The notes beneath the pieces are model-generated. The model saw nothing but the letters and a program-made list of their open reading frames with translations. It did no database searches and had not been told where the DNA came from. The position numbers were made by a program, and so were the translations under genes. A stretch of DNA of 64,000 bases from contig CAPOZU010000005.1 in NCBI GenBank assembly GCA_948676835.1, forward strand, positions 1 to 64,000, given 5' to 3'. The DNA comes from an uncultured Clostridia bacterium (lineage in GTDB: Bacteria > Bacillota > Clostridia > TANB77 > CAG-508). Below, in pieces: positions 51,570 to 61,900 of this stretch. Within the stretch, counting starts at the first letter, position 1, and every line of letters starts with the position of its first letter.

Positions 51570-52179
51570 ATGCTAAAAAATAGTATAAAAATCAGCCAAA
51601 CTACAAATGAAATTATAATAAATGTAAATGTAATTGCAGAAATTCATGAGATAATAATGGAGCTTGAAGATAAGCTTCCAAAGCTTAAAGAATTCTATCA
51701 AACTGCTACAATACCAATAAGAGTAACAGGAAGGCTTTTTACAGATTTAGAAATAGAAAAAGTTAAAAAATTAATAAATGATCAAATTGATGTAGAAATT
51801 AAATTTGATGATGTTTCAGATTTATTAGGTCTTCACGCAATAAAAAGAACATTTGAAGCTGAAACAGATATATCTGAAACTAAATTTGTACAACATTCTT
51901 TAAGATCTGGTCAAAAAGAAGAATATCCTGGAAGTCTTGTTATTTGTGGAGATGTAAATGCTGGTGCAGAAGTTATAGCTGGTGGAAATATAATGATTTT
52001 AGGTGCTTTAAGAGGGTTAGCTCATGCTGGAGCTAACCGGAAACAAGATGGCTATTATATCAGCAAATTCAGTAGATATTACTCAAATAAGAATAGCGAA
52101 TTTAGTAAGAGAAGTTAGTGAAAAAGTTGAAAGATGTCCAGTATGTAAAATAGAAGCAGGAGAAATTATAATATTTTAA
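51570..52179 (+). pseudogene. minC: Septum-site protein MinC, frameshifted near the C-terminus
   Basis: The frame from ATG runs 182 codons and ends at 52118. MinC homology (about 120-155, GSLVICGDVNAGAEVIAGGNIMILGALRGLAHAGAN) breaks off at AACCGG (52035-52040). Removing one C there restores a family-like ending (GNKMAIISANSVDITQIRIANLV...) to a stop at 52177-52179, about 202 residues. MinC inhibits FtsZ together with MinD; the C-terminal beta-helix lost by the shift binds MinD and MinC. No minD or minE follows, unlike most clostridial operons. It is either a sequencing/assembly slip or a real early pseudogene. The last gene of the mre operon. Confidence 0.85.
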
Positions 52180-52577
52180 AAAATAAGAAGAAATAAGGTT
52201 ATGATTAGAATATAATCATAGCCTTTTTCTTTATTTAAAAAGCCGATATTAATATTTTGACTTTCCAAAATGCTTAATAAGTTAGCGATTTTTATATATT
52301 GTTCTAACTTATCTTGTTTATTTTCTTCCAAGTAAGGTTTTAAAGAGTGAAGCAGTTTATTCCTAGGGCAATCACGATTTTGATTAATTTTAGATATAAT
52401 ATCTTTTATTTTCAAAATAGTTTCTATATCCAAAGAAAAGTCTCCAGAAGAATCTCCTTTAAAATCATTGCTATTATTAGACTCAGTACCAGTTGATGTG
52501 AAATTATTTAAATCAATATCTTTTTCTTTAAGTATATCTTGAAACTTAGAGAAAACCTCTGAAAAGTCTTCATTCAT
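52176..52577 (-). CDS. Hypothetical protein
   Basis: 133 residues, acidic. Ser/Asn/Asp-rich linker (about 27-48), then a helical segment (about 50-110, SLDIETILKIKDIISKI and LLHSLKPYLEENKQDKLEQYIKIANLLSIL) of a type seen in short clostridial hypotheticals. The last ~14 residues (YDYILIITLFLLIF) are hydrophobic and encoded by the transcription terminator, so they may be an accidental extension after loss of a stop codon. AGAAAGGG lies about 10 nt before ATG. It follows a 42-codon gene on the same strand by 16 bp. Confidence 0.6.
   Translation of the reverse strand: MNEDFSEVFSKFQDILKEKDIDLNNFTSTGTESNNSNDFKGDSSGDFSLDIETILKIKDIISKINQNRDCPRNKLLHSLKPYLEENKQDKLEQYIKIANLLSILESQNINIGFLNKEKGYDYILIITLFLLIF
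52195..52229. terminator. Bidirectional terminator after minC
   Basis: AAGGTTATGATTA / TAATCATAGCCTT, 13 bp with one wobble, 4-nt loop, followed by TTTTTC. It lies inside the C-terminal codons of the convergent minus-strand ORF. Confidence 0.8.
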
Positions 52578-52593
52578 AGTATATCAGCCCTTT

Positions 52594-52722
52594 CTATTTG
52601 TTATCATTTTTTAAGTTGGATTTTTCCAATATTTGTTGAGCCTTTTGTAAATTTTTTTCTAATTCAACTTTATCCATTTTAGAGATAGCAGCTAAAATTT
52701 TATTAATATCCATATTATCCAA
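52594..52722 (-). CDS. Very small helical protein (42 aa)
   Basis: Reads MDNMDINKILAAISKMDK, then a charged Gln/Lys/Asn-rich helix, and a stop. TTG start with AGGAGG 8 nt upstream, a near-ideal arrangement; the ATG three codons later is less well placed. The amphipathic pattern and the tight spacing to the next minus-strand gene suggest a co-transcribed pair. Function unknown; paired small helical proteins of this kind are common in spore-forming clostridia, which is only suggestive. Confidence 0.6.
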   Translation of the reverse strand: MDNMDINKILAAISKMDKVELEKNLQKAQQILEKSNLKNDNK

Positions 52723-53053
52723 GAGAAATACCTCCTATACCCACACATAAATGTGATTTGTTATATTTATATACTATAATATGCTTCAAAATTCAAAAGT
52801 TGCAAAAACCTTACGGATTTATAAAGAATATCAAAAAAAGTGTAATACAAAACGCGATGCACAAAAATGTAATTAAAACTTAATAAATAAGAGTGGTAGA
52901 TTTTAAGATTATATTTCCGTAAACGGTTACAGAAGAAATCCCTGAAGCCTACCAAATAGTGGCATTTACAAAAAATAGGTTTCGGAGTAATATATTATAG
53001 TAATATAGAAAAATTACACGTATTATGTTTAATCTAAAGAAAAGGGGTAGTTT
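52723..53053. promoter_or_regulatory. Intergenic leader before the first giant surface protein
   Basis: 331 bp without a gene. TATAAT at 52775-52780 could serve the plus strand, but its -35 is poor (TGTGAT). Possible RNA structure: GGTAG (52895) with CTACC (52949) enclosing CCG-TAAA-CGG, and a long-range TTACGGA/TCCGTAA pairing. No known riboswitch class fits. A short CACA-TTTA-TGTG dyad lies at about 52743-52754. AAGGGG precedes the next start. Confidence 0.35.
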
Positions 53054-56000
53054 ATGGAAACATTGAGAACTAAAAAAAGCAAATTTTTAGTAATTCTAAT
53101 CGTTTTTATGCTTTTGTTTTCAAATTTTGGATACACAATAGCTGCAATAGCTACAAGTGACGAATTTGAAGTTATAAGCAAAGGTTTTTTTCAAAAAGAT
53201 GAAATCAAATTCAACAGTTATTTTGTTGATGAAAACGGAAAAAAAAGTGATGAAATTACTGAAAATGTAAATGGAAAAGTAAAATTAGTTGTTGAAGTTT
53301 TACCACAAGTAGAAGGATACTTGAAAAGTGCTATATTAAGAGCAGTTTCAAGTGATGATGAAAATATTAACTTGAAATTTACTAGTGTTACTGAAAATCT
53401 TTTAAAGGAATCACAAACAACTTTAAATAATGCACTTGTTAGTGATGAAGAAGAATCAGAAAATAATGGAATTTTAGACGTACTTGTTCCTAATGATAAT
53501 GAAACACAAGAAGAACCTACAAACAAAGTAGAAGAAAACACAGTTGCAGATACAACAGAAACAAATACAGCAGTAGAAAATACAAACACAACATCTGAAA
53601 ACACAAATACTACACAAGATTCATTATTAGATTCATTAGTTGGAGAAGAAATAAATAATGGAGCTTTAAATCCTTTAGCCAGAGTAGAAAATACAGCAGA
53701 AGCAAATTCATCATCAGAGGAAAATAATCCATTACTAGATGCGTTACAAGAAGGAGAAATAATAAACTCATTAGAAGAACCAAAAACTCCAAGTGAAGAT
53801 AAAAAAGAAGAACCAGAAGCACCTTCTCAAGAGGAGCAACCAGCTGGCGAACCTGAAATAATGGAAGAAGACAAACTAATAGATGAAGATACAACAATTG
53901 AAGAAGTATCAGAAAGAGCTAGATTAGAAGAAGAAATCAGAAATGCTATTCTAGATATTAAACTTGCGTCTGAAAATGAAATTAGTTTAAGTAATATTAT
54001 AGGAGATACAAAATTCGAGATTGAACTTGAATATAATCAAGGAGAAAAATTTAATGTAGCTGACTTATATAAAAATGTAAAATTACAATTAAGTGGTACA
54101 TATATTAATAGAAATCTTGAAGAAGTTCCAGTAGCTAAAGAAGAAGAAGTAACAGTTGGATGGGAATATACAAAAGATATTACACTTGAAAGTGAATATA
54201 CAAAAATATCTCCATTCGAATTAGAAGATGTAAAAGGAACTATAGTAGAAAATAAAATAACAATTACAAGAGATATAAAAGATGAAAAATATTTACCAGT
54301 AAAGTCAACAAGACTTGAAATTGTTGCGCCAAAAGTTAATGGAAAAAATCCAATTGCAGCAGATGTTATTGCAAACAAATTATTAGCAACAAAAGGTGAA
54401 GATTATGGAAATGTAGTTTTTGAAGAATCAAATTGGAAATACGATAATGTAAACGGAACAGTAAATGTTTTTGTAGAAAATTACAACAATGTTTATAGTG
54501 CAGGATTAGACGAATATGTAGTTATATATAGATATGAAGATTATGTAGATAGTGAAAATTCAAACTTATCAAATAATATAAGAGCAACAGTTACAGAATA
54601 CAGTGGAAAAGAAAATAATACTATAATAAAAGAAATAAAAGATACTCAAGATATAAAAGTAGATGTTGGAGAATTAGTTACATATAGTATTGGTACAAAT
54701 GAAGGAAAGATAAACAAAGCAAAGATATATGCAAACTATAATTCAGAAACACCTATATATGAAACAATATTTAAAAACCAAGTAAATGTAAACATCTTAA
54801 CAAGTGATGTATTACAACAATTAAAAATTGATTGTACAAAAGATGTATACAAAGATGCAGCTGGAGTTGAATTAGATGCACAAGGTATAGAATATAAAGA
54901 AATTGAATTTAATTATTCTGATATAAGTTTATTATTATCAGAAGGCGGAGAAATTGTAATAACAGATTCAGCAAATGAGACATTATATGTTTTAAACAAA
55001 GATGTTATTACAAAAGAAAATTGTATAATTGATTTAAATGGCGCAAACGGAATATATATATATACAAATAATGTTTTAAAGAATGGAAATTTAAATTTTG
55101 AATTAACAAAAGCAATTAAAAATTGTAACTTTGGAAAATCAATATTTAAAAGTATTACACAAATAGAAAGTAGAATTTCAGCAGAAGTAAAATATTCAAA
55201 CATAGAAGATAGAATTACTCTTCAAACAATAGCTGTATCAAAAGACTTTGAAGAAAGTAAAACATCAGCTACATTATCAATAAACAGAGATTCATTATCA
55301 ACATTAAGAACAAATGATAATGTTGAATTAAAAATAGAACTAAATAACGATAAAGAAACAAGTGATTTATATGTAAATCCAAGTTTCGAAATTGTATTTC
55401 CTAAATATGTTAAAGAGGTAAGCATAGAATCAATCAACTTATTAAATGAATGTGGATTAAGAGTTGGAGATTTTGAAACATATACAGAAAGTGATATTGT
55501 AAAATTAAGAATAGACCTTACAGGTACACAAACAATGTTTAGTGAGAATACAATTACGAATGGTACCAATATTGTGATTAATGCCAATATACAAGTTGAT
55601 GAATATACACCAGCAAAACAAGACCAAATTAAGTTATATTATTGCAATGAAGGTGTAGCAACCTACCAATCACAAACAAAATGGGCAATCAAAAAGAATA
55701 TTCCAAATGGAATATTAAAATCAACAAATGGATTTGATGCTCAATCTATAAAATATCAAGCACCAACAGGATTAATTGCAATAAATGGTATAGTAAATTA
55801 TGATGGAAATTTAAGTGAAGTAAGATCTGTAAAACAAGGAGATGTATCAAAAGAAATTCCAACAAATGCTCCATCAAGAATTGCAACAATGGAATTATTA
55901 GCATTAAACAATACAGAAAATGTATGTTCAGATATTGTTTTAATAGGTAGAACAACATTTAAAGGAAATACAGCTACTATTTCTAATGAAGATTTAGGAA

Positions 56001-58984
56001 CAACAACAGATGCAAGAGTAATAGATAAAATTAAAGAAGATGTGCAAAATAAAAACACAGCAAAAATTTATTATTCTACAAATCCAACAGCAAGTAAAGA
56101 TTTAAATAATCAATCAAATGGATGGACAGAAGAAATTATAGATTTATCTTCAATAAAATCTTACATGATAGTTATTGAAGGTGATGTAGAAGCTGGAAGT
56201 GTTTTAAGATATACATATGATTTTGAAATTCCAGAAAACTTACCTTATGAAGCAAAAATTACAGGAAGCTTTGGAGCTTATTATAATAACATAAAAGAAG
56301 AGACTGTTGTATATGAAACATCAAGTGCAGACAATGTTTCTTTGGAAACAGGTAAAGGTCCAAAACTTGAAGCAATTATGAGTGTAGACATAGGAGATGG
56401 TACAGAAGTATTATCAAATAAGAGAATGAAATATACTGTTACTGTTGTAAATCCAGGTAGTGAGATAGCAAATGATGTTGAGGTAAATTGCAAAATACCT
56501 CAATATACACAATATATAAAACAAACTGGTCGTCCAGAATTAGGAGATTATGGATATGTTGTTAATTCAGAAAGGGAAGTATCTTTCAAAATTGGAACAG
56601 TAAATCCAGGTGAAAGCAAAGACATAAGTTATGATGTTATTACAACAAATAAACCTTCTTTAGATGAATATGCACTTAAAGATGAAAATGGATATTACAT
56701 AATTGAAGGATATGAATATGAAGAAGTATTAGTAGAAAAAGAAGAAAATGAAAATAACACAAATGAAGTAGAAGACAATGAGGAACACTCAGAAGAAAAT
56801 GTACCAGAGACGACTGTAATAGCTAAACCTATAAAAAAATATATTACAGAGATGCCAAGTGTATATATAGTTAATAAAGCTACAGTAAAAACTTCTTTAT
56901 TGGCAAATGAAATAGAAACAAATGAAGTTAAAAATGAATTAAATCAATCTAATTTTAAATCAGAAATTAGAGTTGATTTTGATAGACATATAACATCTGG
57001 TATGGCAACTAATTTTACTTTATTATTAACAAATACTTCGAGAAAAGATTTAAAAAATGTAGTTGCAGTGTTTAATGCGAGTGAATTATATGATTATAGA
57101 AATGCTTCAATTGATGAAAAAGTAGAAAATGTGAGATTTGATGAATCAGAAAGAAAAGTATATTTTAATATTGGTGATATGAAAAATTTACAAAGAGTAG
57201 TATTAAGAGTTGGCTTAATGAGTAGAGCAATTACTAATGAAATTAGAACAGAAGATTGCTACTTTGAATATTATGCAGAAGATGCTGAACAAGAAAAAAG
57301 TACAGTAATTCCACAAACTGTTGTAAAACCAATACTTGAGGCAAAAGATGCAACAGTTAATTTCCCAAAAGAAATTGATGAAAATGGAGTAGTTACTGTT
57401 ACAACAGAAATAAAAAATAAGTCTGAATTAAGTTTAATTACAGGTTCTTTAAAATTTGCAGGAGTTAATAATTTTGATATTATACAAGTAAGAGCTTCTA
57501 ATGGAGAAAATTTATCAATAACAGGAGAAGAAAATAGCTTTTCAGTTGCATTACCAAAGATTAATGGAAAAGAAACAATTACAGTTGATATCATATTAAG
57601 AGCTAAAAACTTACCAGGAGATGAAGATAATACTTCAATAATTACGAGAACAGTATGTAATAAAGACCAAGAAGATATTGTTCTTGACTCAATTAGCATA
57701 GTAATTAAAAATACAGAAAAGACATATGATGAAAAAGAAGAAGAAAGAGTTGAGAAGTTAGAGGAAGAAAGAAAAAAAGCTGAAGAAGAAGCAGCTAGAA
57801 AAGATGAAGAAGCAGCAAAAAATGATGCAGAAAATAATAAAAATAATCAACAGGGAAATACATCAAATTCAACTGATAATAAACAAACATCAGATAAAAA
57901 AAATAATAATACAATTGAATCAAATAATAACAATAAAACACAAAATACCAATACAGAAACATCAAAACCAACTTATACAATAGAAGGTATGTCTTGGTTA
58001 GACTTAAATAAAAATGGTAGTAGAGAAGACGAAGAAAAAGGTATTGATGGTGTTAAAGTATACTTATTAACAACCAAAAATAATATGTTACAGTCTACTG
58101 CTACAAATAAAGATGGTAAATATAAATTTGAAGGAATAGAAAATGGTAAATATTTGGTTGCAGTAGCTTATGATAATAATGAGTATACAGCTACAACTTA
58201 TAAAAAGACAAATGTTCCAGAAGATAGAAATTCTAACATTATAGAAAATATTAATGGAGAAATAACAGCAGTAACAAATGAAATCCTTGTTGAAAATGGA
58301 AATATTAGTAATATAAATATAGGATTACAAAATAGAGATATATTTGACTTAATAGTAAATAAATATATTTCTAAGATTACTGTTGAAACTAAAGGAAATA
58401 CAGATGTTTATGAGTATGACAATTTAGAAGTTGCAAAAGTTGAAATACGTTCAAAGAAAATAAATGGTGCTAAAGTAAACTTAGAGTATACAATAGCTAT
58501 TGAAAACATTGGAAATATACCAGGATATGCAGAACAATTAGTTGACTATATTGATAAGGATATAGAATTTGACGAAACTAAAAATGAAAATTGGTTTAAA
58601 GGAAATGATGGATATATTTATGCTAAAGATCTAAACCAAACATTATTAAAAACTGGTGAAAAGAGAGAAATAAAATTAAATTTAAGCAAAGTTATGAACC
58701 CAGATAACACTGGAGTATATTCAAATAAAATTGCTTTATTAAGATCATATAATCAATATGATGAAAAAGAAAAAAGTGATAACAATACTAGTGTTCAAAA
58801 TACATTCATATTAATTTCTACTGGTTATACAGTACAAATAGTAAGCATTATAGCAATAATGGCAATAATAGTATATGTGATTTATTTGAACAGACAAAAA
58901 ATACAAAATATAGACTTCTCAAAATTTATAACATACAAAAATAAAAATAAAAATAAAATTAAAATTAAGAAAAATTATAAGTAA
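53054..58984 (+). CDS. Giant surface protein with SdrD_B domain and Lys-rich tail
   Basis: 1976 residues. Signal peptide or anchor (about 10-33). A low-complexity acidic/Thr-Asn-rich region (about 135-290) is followed by repeated beta-rich domains resembling DUF11/adhesin stalk modules; a clear one at about 1100-1200 contains YTVTVVNPGSEIANDVEV. A charged coiled coil (about 1557-1600) and an Asn/Thr-rich linker precede an SdrD_B/Cna-B-like domain (about 1640-1765, GMSWLDLNKNGSREDEEKGIDGVKVYLL). A further DUF11-like domain, a membrane helix (about 1922-1942) and a Lys/Asn-rich cytoplasmic tail end the protein. There is no LPXTG, so it is anchored by the helix. The next gene starts 13 bp later; they form one operon. 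Confidence 0.85.
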   Translation: METLRTKKSKFLVILIVFMLLFSNFGYTIAAIATSDEFEVISKGFFQKDEIKFNSYFVDENGKKSDEITENVNGKVKLVVEVLPQVEGYLKSAILRAVSSDDENINLKFTSVTENLLKESQTTLNNALVSDEEESENNGILDVLVPNDNETQEEPTNKVEENTVADTTETNTAVENTNTTSENTNTTQDSLLDSLVGEEINNGALNPLARVENTAEANSSSEENNPLLDALQEGEIINSLEEPKTPSEDKKEEPEAPSQEEQPAGEPEIMEEDKLIDEDTTIEEVSERARLEEEIRNAILDIKLASENEISLSNIIGDTKFEIELEYNQGEKFNVADLYKNVKLQLSGTYINRNLEEVPVAKEEEVTVGWEYTKDITLESEYTKISPFELEDVKGTIVENKITITRDIKDEKYLPVKSTRLEIVAPKVNGKNPIAADVIANKLLATKGEDYGNVVFEESNWKYDNVNGTVNVFVENYNNVYSAGLDEYVVIYRYEDYVDSENSNLSNNIRATVTEYSGKENNTIIKEIKDTQDIKVDVGELVTYSIGTNEGKINKAKIYANYNSETPIYETIFKNQVNVNILTSDVLQQLKIDCTKDVYKDAAGVELDAQGIEYKEIEFNYSDISLLLSEGGEIVITDSANETLYVLNKDVITKENCIIDLNGANGIYIYTNNVLKNGNLNFELTKAIKNCNFGKSIFKSITQIESRISAEVKYSNIEDRITLQTIAVSKDFEESKTSATLSINRDSLSTLRTNDNVELKIELNNDKETSDLYVNPSFEIVFPKYVKEVSIESINLLNECGLRVGDFETYTESDIVKLRIDLTGTQTMFSENTITNGTNIVINANIQVDEYTPAKQDQIKLYYCNEGVATYQSQTKWAIKKNIPNGILKSTNGFDAQSIKYQAPTGLIAINGIVNYDGNLSEVRSVKQGDVSKEIPTNAPSRIATMELLALNNTENVCSDIVLIGRTTFKGNTATISNEDLGTTTDARVIDKIKEDVQNKNTAKIYYSTNPTASKDLNNQSNGWTEEIIDLSSIKSYMIVIEGDVEAGSVLRYTYDFEIPENLPYEAKITGSFGAYYNNIKEETVVYETSSADNVSLETGKGPKLEAIMSVDIGDGTEVLSNKRMKYTVTVVNPGSEIANDVEVNCKIPQYTQYIKQTGRPELGDYGYVVNSEREVSFKIGTVNPGESKDISYDVITTNKPSLDEYALKDENGYYIIEGYEYEEVLVEKEENENNTNEVEDNEEHSEENVPETTVIAKPIKKYITEMPSVYIVNKATVKTSLLANEIETNEVKNELNQSNFKSEIRVDFDRHITSGMATNFTLLLTNTSRKDLKNVVAVFNASELYDYRNASIDEKVENVRFDESERKVYFNIGDMKNLQRVVLRVGLMSRAITNEIRTEDCYFEYYAEDAEQEKSTVIPQTVVKPILEAKDATVNFPKEIDENGVVTVTTEIKNKSELSLITGSLKFAGVNNFDIIQVRASNGENLSITGEENSFSVALPKINGKETITVDIILRAKNLPGDEDNTSIITRTVCNKDQEDIVLDSISIVIKNTEKTYDEKEEERVEKLEEERKKAEEEAARKDEEAAKNDAENNKNNQQGNTSNSTDNKQTSDKKNNNTIESNNNNKTQNTNTETSKPTYTIEGMSWLDLNKNGSREDEEKGIDGVKVYLLTTKNNMLQSTATNKDGKYKFEGIENGKYLVAVAYDNNEYTATTYKKTNVPEDRNSNIIENINGEITAVTNEILVENGNISNINIGLQNRDIFDLIVNKYISKITVETKGNTDVYEYDNLEVAKVEIRSKKINGAKVNLEYTIAIENIGNIPGYAEQLVDYIDKDIEFDETKNENWFKGNDGYIYAKDLNQTLLKTGEKREIKLNLSKVMNPDNTGVYSNKIALLRSYNQYDEKEKSDNNTSVQNTFILISTGYTVQIVSIIAIMAIIVYVIYLNRQKIQNIDFSKFITYKNKNKNKIKIKKNYK

Positions 58985-58997
58985 GGAGGTGAGATTA

Positions 58998-61900
58998 ATG
59001 AAATCAAAAATTAAAGATATTTTACATATAATGCTAATATTTATAGCTGTTATGGTAATTTGTGGTATATTTATTATAAAAGTTTTAGCAGTTGGATATC
59101 AATCAGGACCAATAGCATTAAATAGTCCGGGAGTTAGTTCAGCAGAACCAGCAACTGGTAATATTCAAAAATTGGAAGGAGATCCAAAAACATATTCGTA
59201 CAAAGGATATGCTGCATATACAGATTTTGATTTATTTCCAATAGATAATATAGAATTTAATAAAAGTCCAGATAGGTTCTGCGCTGAACATGGAACACCG
59301 TATGGATCATATGATGGAAATACTAGTATAGGTAGCGACTATCATAAAGTACATAAAATAACAAGCCACAATGCTTCAGGAAAAATACCAGATCCGAAAG
59401 GAGATATAGATAGAAATGCATTAATATTTATAAATGATAATTTAAATGTTGACAAGAGCAAACTAGCTTCAGCTGATTTATATGGATGGAGAAAAGTTAG
59501 TGAAGTTCCAAATAATGTTGTAAGAACAAATTGGGTTTATCAGGATAAAAAAATAGAATTTGATTGTGAAGGACATTATAGCGATCCAAGAATTGGAATG
59601 GGCTCAATTTCTGATGGTGGTATAGCATTCTTATTAGCTTGTTATAAGCAAACACCTGCCGAAAGACAAGCAACAACATATTCTGGAGATCCATTACAAA
59701 AAGCTATTTGGGATTGGTTTGGACAAGGTGGTAATAGTTCACTAAAACCTATAGCAGAGACTTATGATAGATATCATGAAAAATCAAAGACACCAGATAT
59801 AGATACTGTGCCAGAAACAGATAATTTTGGAACAACAATCGATTCAACAGGAGATACTTATACTGTAGGACCATTTAAAATGAGTGATTATTATAGAGCA
59901 GAAAAAGAAAAACTTTCAGGAGCAGGATCATATAAAGTTACTACTGTAACTGCAGCGGAATATGAAAGTATGAGTGATGCAGAAAAAGCTGAATGTGTTC
60001 TTGTAAGTACAAATACTTATGAGAAATATGAGTTTATTCCTTCAGCAGGGGGACCTACAGAAACTCTTCAAGATCGTTTTACAGCAGTAAGTGGAAAAAA
60101 TAATTCAGAAAGTGATTATGATTTAACAGGATCAATAGTTGAAGCATATGCTATTTTAACTAATGAATCAGGGAGAACATATGAAAAGAAATTAGATTTT
60201 ATTCCAGAACCTAATGAATCATTTAATATAACTCTTAGTAAAGATGAAATTAAGGAATATGATGAATTATTAGATATTAAATTTATATATCAAAGAGTTC
60301 ATGCTGCAGGAAGTGGAACATTTTGGGATGGTAGACAATATGAATATACTTTTACAGAAAAAGATGCAAAACAATCTAGTTGTAGATATTATTGTAGGAA
60401 TAGTTATGGACTATATCATGAAAGTTGTTCGCCAGGTTCAAAATCAACTCCATATACAGGAACATGTAGACATACTGGATATACTTCATGTAGATCTTGT
60501 TCTAATCCAGATCATTCTTGTCATGATAGTGGTTATACTAGAAAAAGTCACACAGGTGATGGAGATTCACCATATACATATACTTGTGGTCATGACCATG
60601 GTAACTGCTGGTATTTCCATTGGACAAATGATCCAGCAGAAACAAGCGACTTTGCGCAAGATGGTTTTGCAGGCGCAGGTTGGTTGCAAGTATCGCGAGA
60701 TACTTATACAATTCGTGTAGCAGTTCCTTTAAAAACACAAATGGCAATTTATAAATATATAACTAAAGTAGATCATGTTGGAGAAGATATAAATGTTTTC
60801 AATGGTGGGGACTCAAGAAAATATCCAGATATGTTATGGCAAGATGCGATAGATAAAAAACATATTGATCCAGTAAAAGTTGAAAGAGGAGATAGAGTAG
60901 AGTATAAAGTAATTTTAGAAAATAAATCAAGATTTCCTACTCAAGTTAAAGTTAAAGATACTCTGCCAGAATTAAATGATTCTAACGATTGCGTTGTGCT
61001 TGAGATACCATCAGAAATACAAAATAGCGAATGGATTACAGTAGAGGCAAAAAGCCAAAATGAATATACAATTGTTATAAGAACAACTCAGCCAACGGGA
61101 GAATCTGGTTGTAAAGATGGCAGTTGTGTGAGTAAAAATGGTGGTGAACATGATAAATATAATAATATTATAGAATTTATCACTAAAAATGATACGGCTG
61201 AACATATGAGATTTGACAGATGGGGTGGAGAAGGTAAAACAGCAACACACGGAGAACATCGTTATGGAAATATGGTTAATACAAAAGATAATTATATTAC
61301 AGATCCAGCTCAATTAAGAGAAAAAGATGCTGACACATATGTAATCAAAGAATACAATGTAAGTATAGAAAAATTCATCTATGATGTAAGTCATAATGAA
61401 GAGGTAGATTTAGGAAGTGTAGCAGATGGAGTAGATACATCAGTTATACATGATTCTGAAGAAAGAAATAGAAAAACTTTAGGGGCAGATGCTGAAAATA
61501 TTAAAAAGAATAATCCTGTATATATAGAATACGGAGATATTGTTACATATAAAATTGTTGTATACAATACAACAGATAATACAGGAACAGACTTTGATAT
61601 ATCAAGTAGAGATGATGAGCCATATTGGCAACCAGATAAGGTATATGTAAACTTAAAAGATAAATTACCTACAAAATATTCTGAATTAGATGTAAAAGTA
61701 GAAGATGCACCAGCACCAATACTATCATCATCTAGTGCTGCTGGAGCGGATGAGCATACTATTTCAATAGGAGCTACTGAAAGTGAAAGTGGTGGAGAAT
61801 TTACAATTACTGATTTAATGGTTCCAGCAGGACAAACAAGAATTGTTACAGTAACATTAAAAGTCGAAGAATATGAAAAAGGAACTATTGAAGAAAATAA

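Noticed and set aside
52880..53000. Known riboswitch (THF, TPP or c-di-GMP-II) before the giant surface protein
   Set aside because: Stems can be drawn but none of the conserved cores of these classes is present.
60301..60720. 139-codon plus-strand ORF
   Set aside because: Out-of-frame shadow inside the thioester protein gene, whose frame is continuous through this region.
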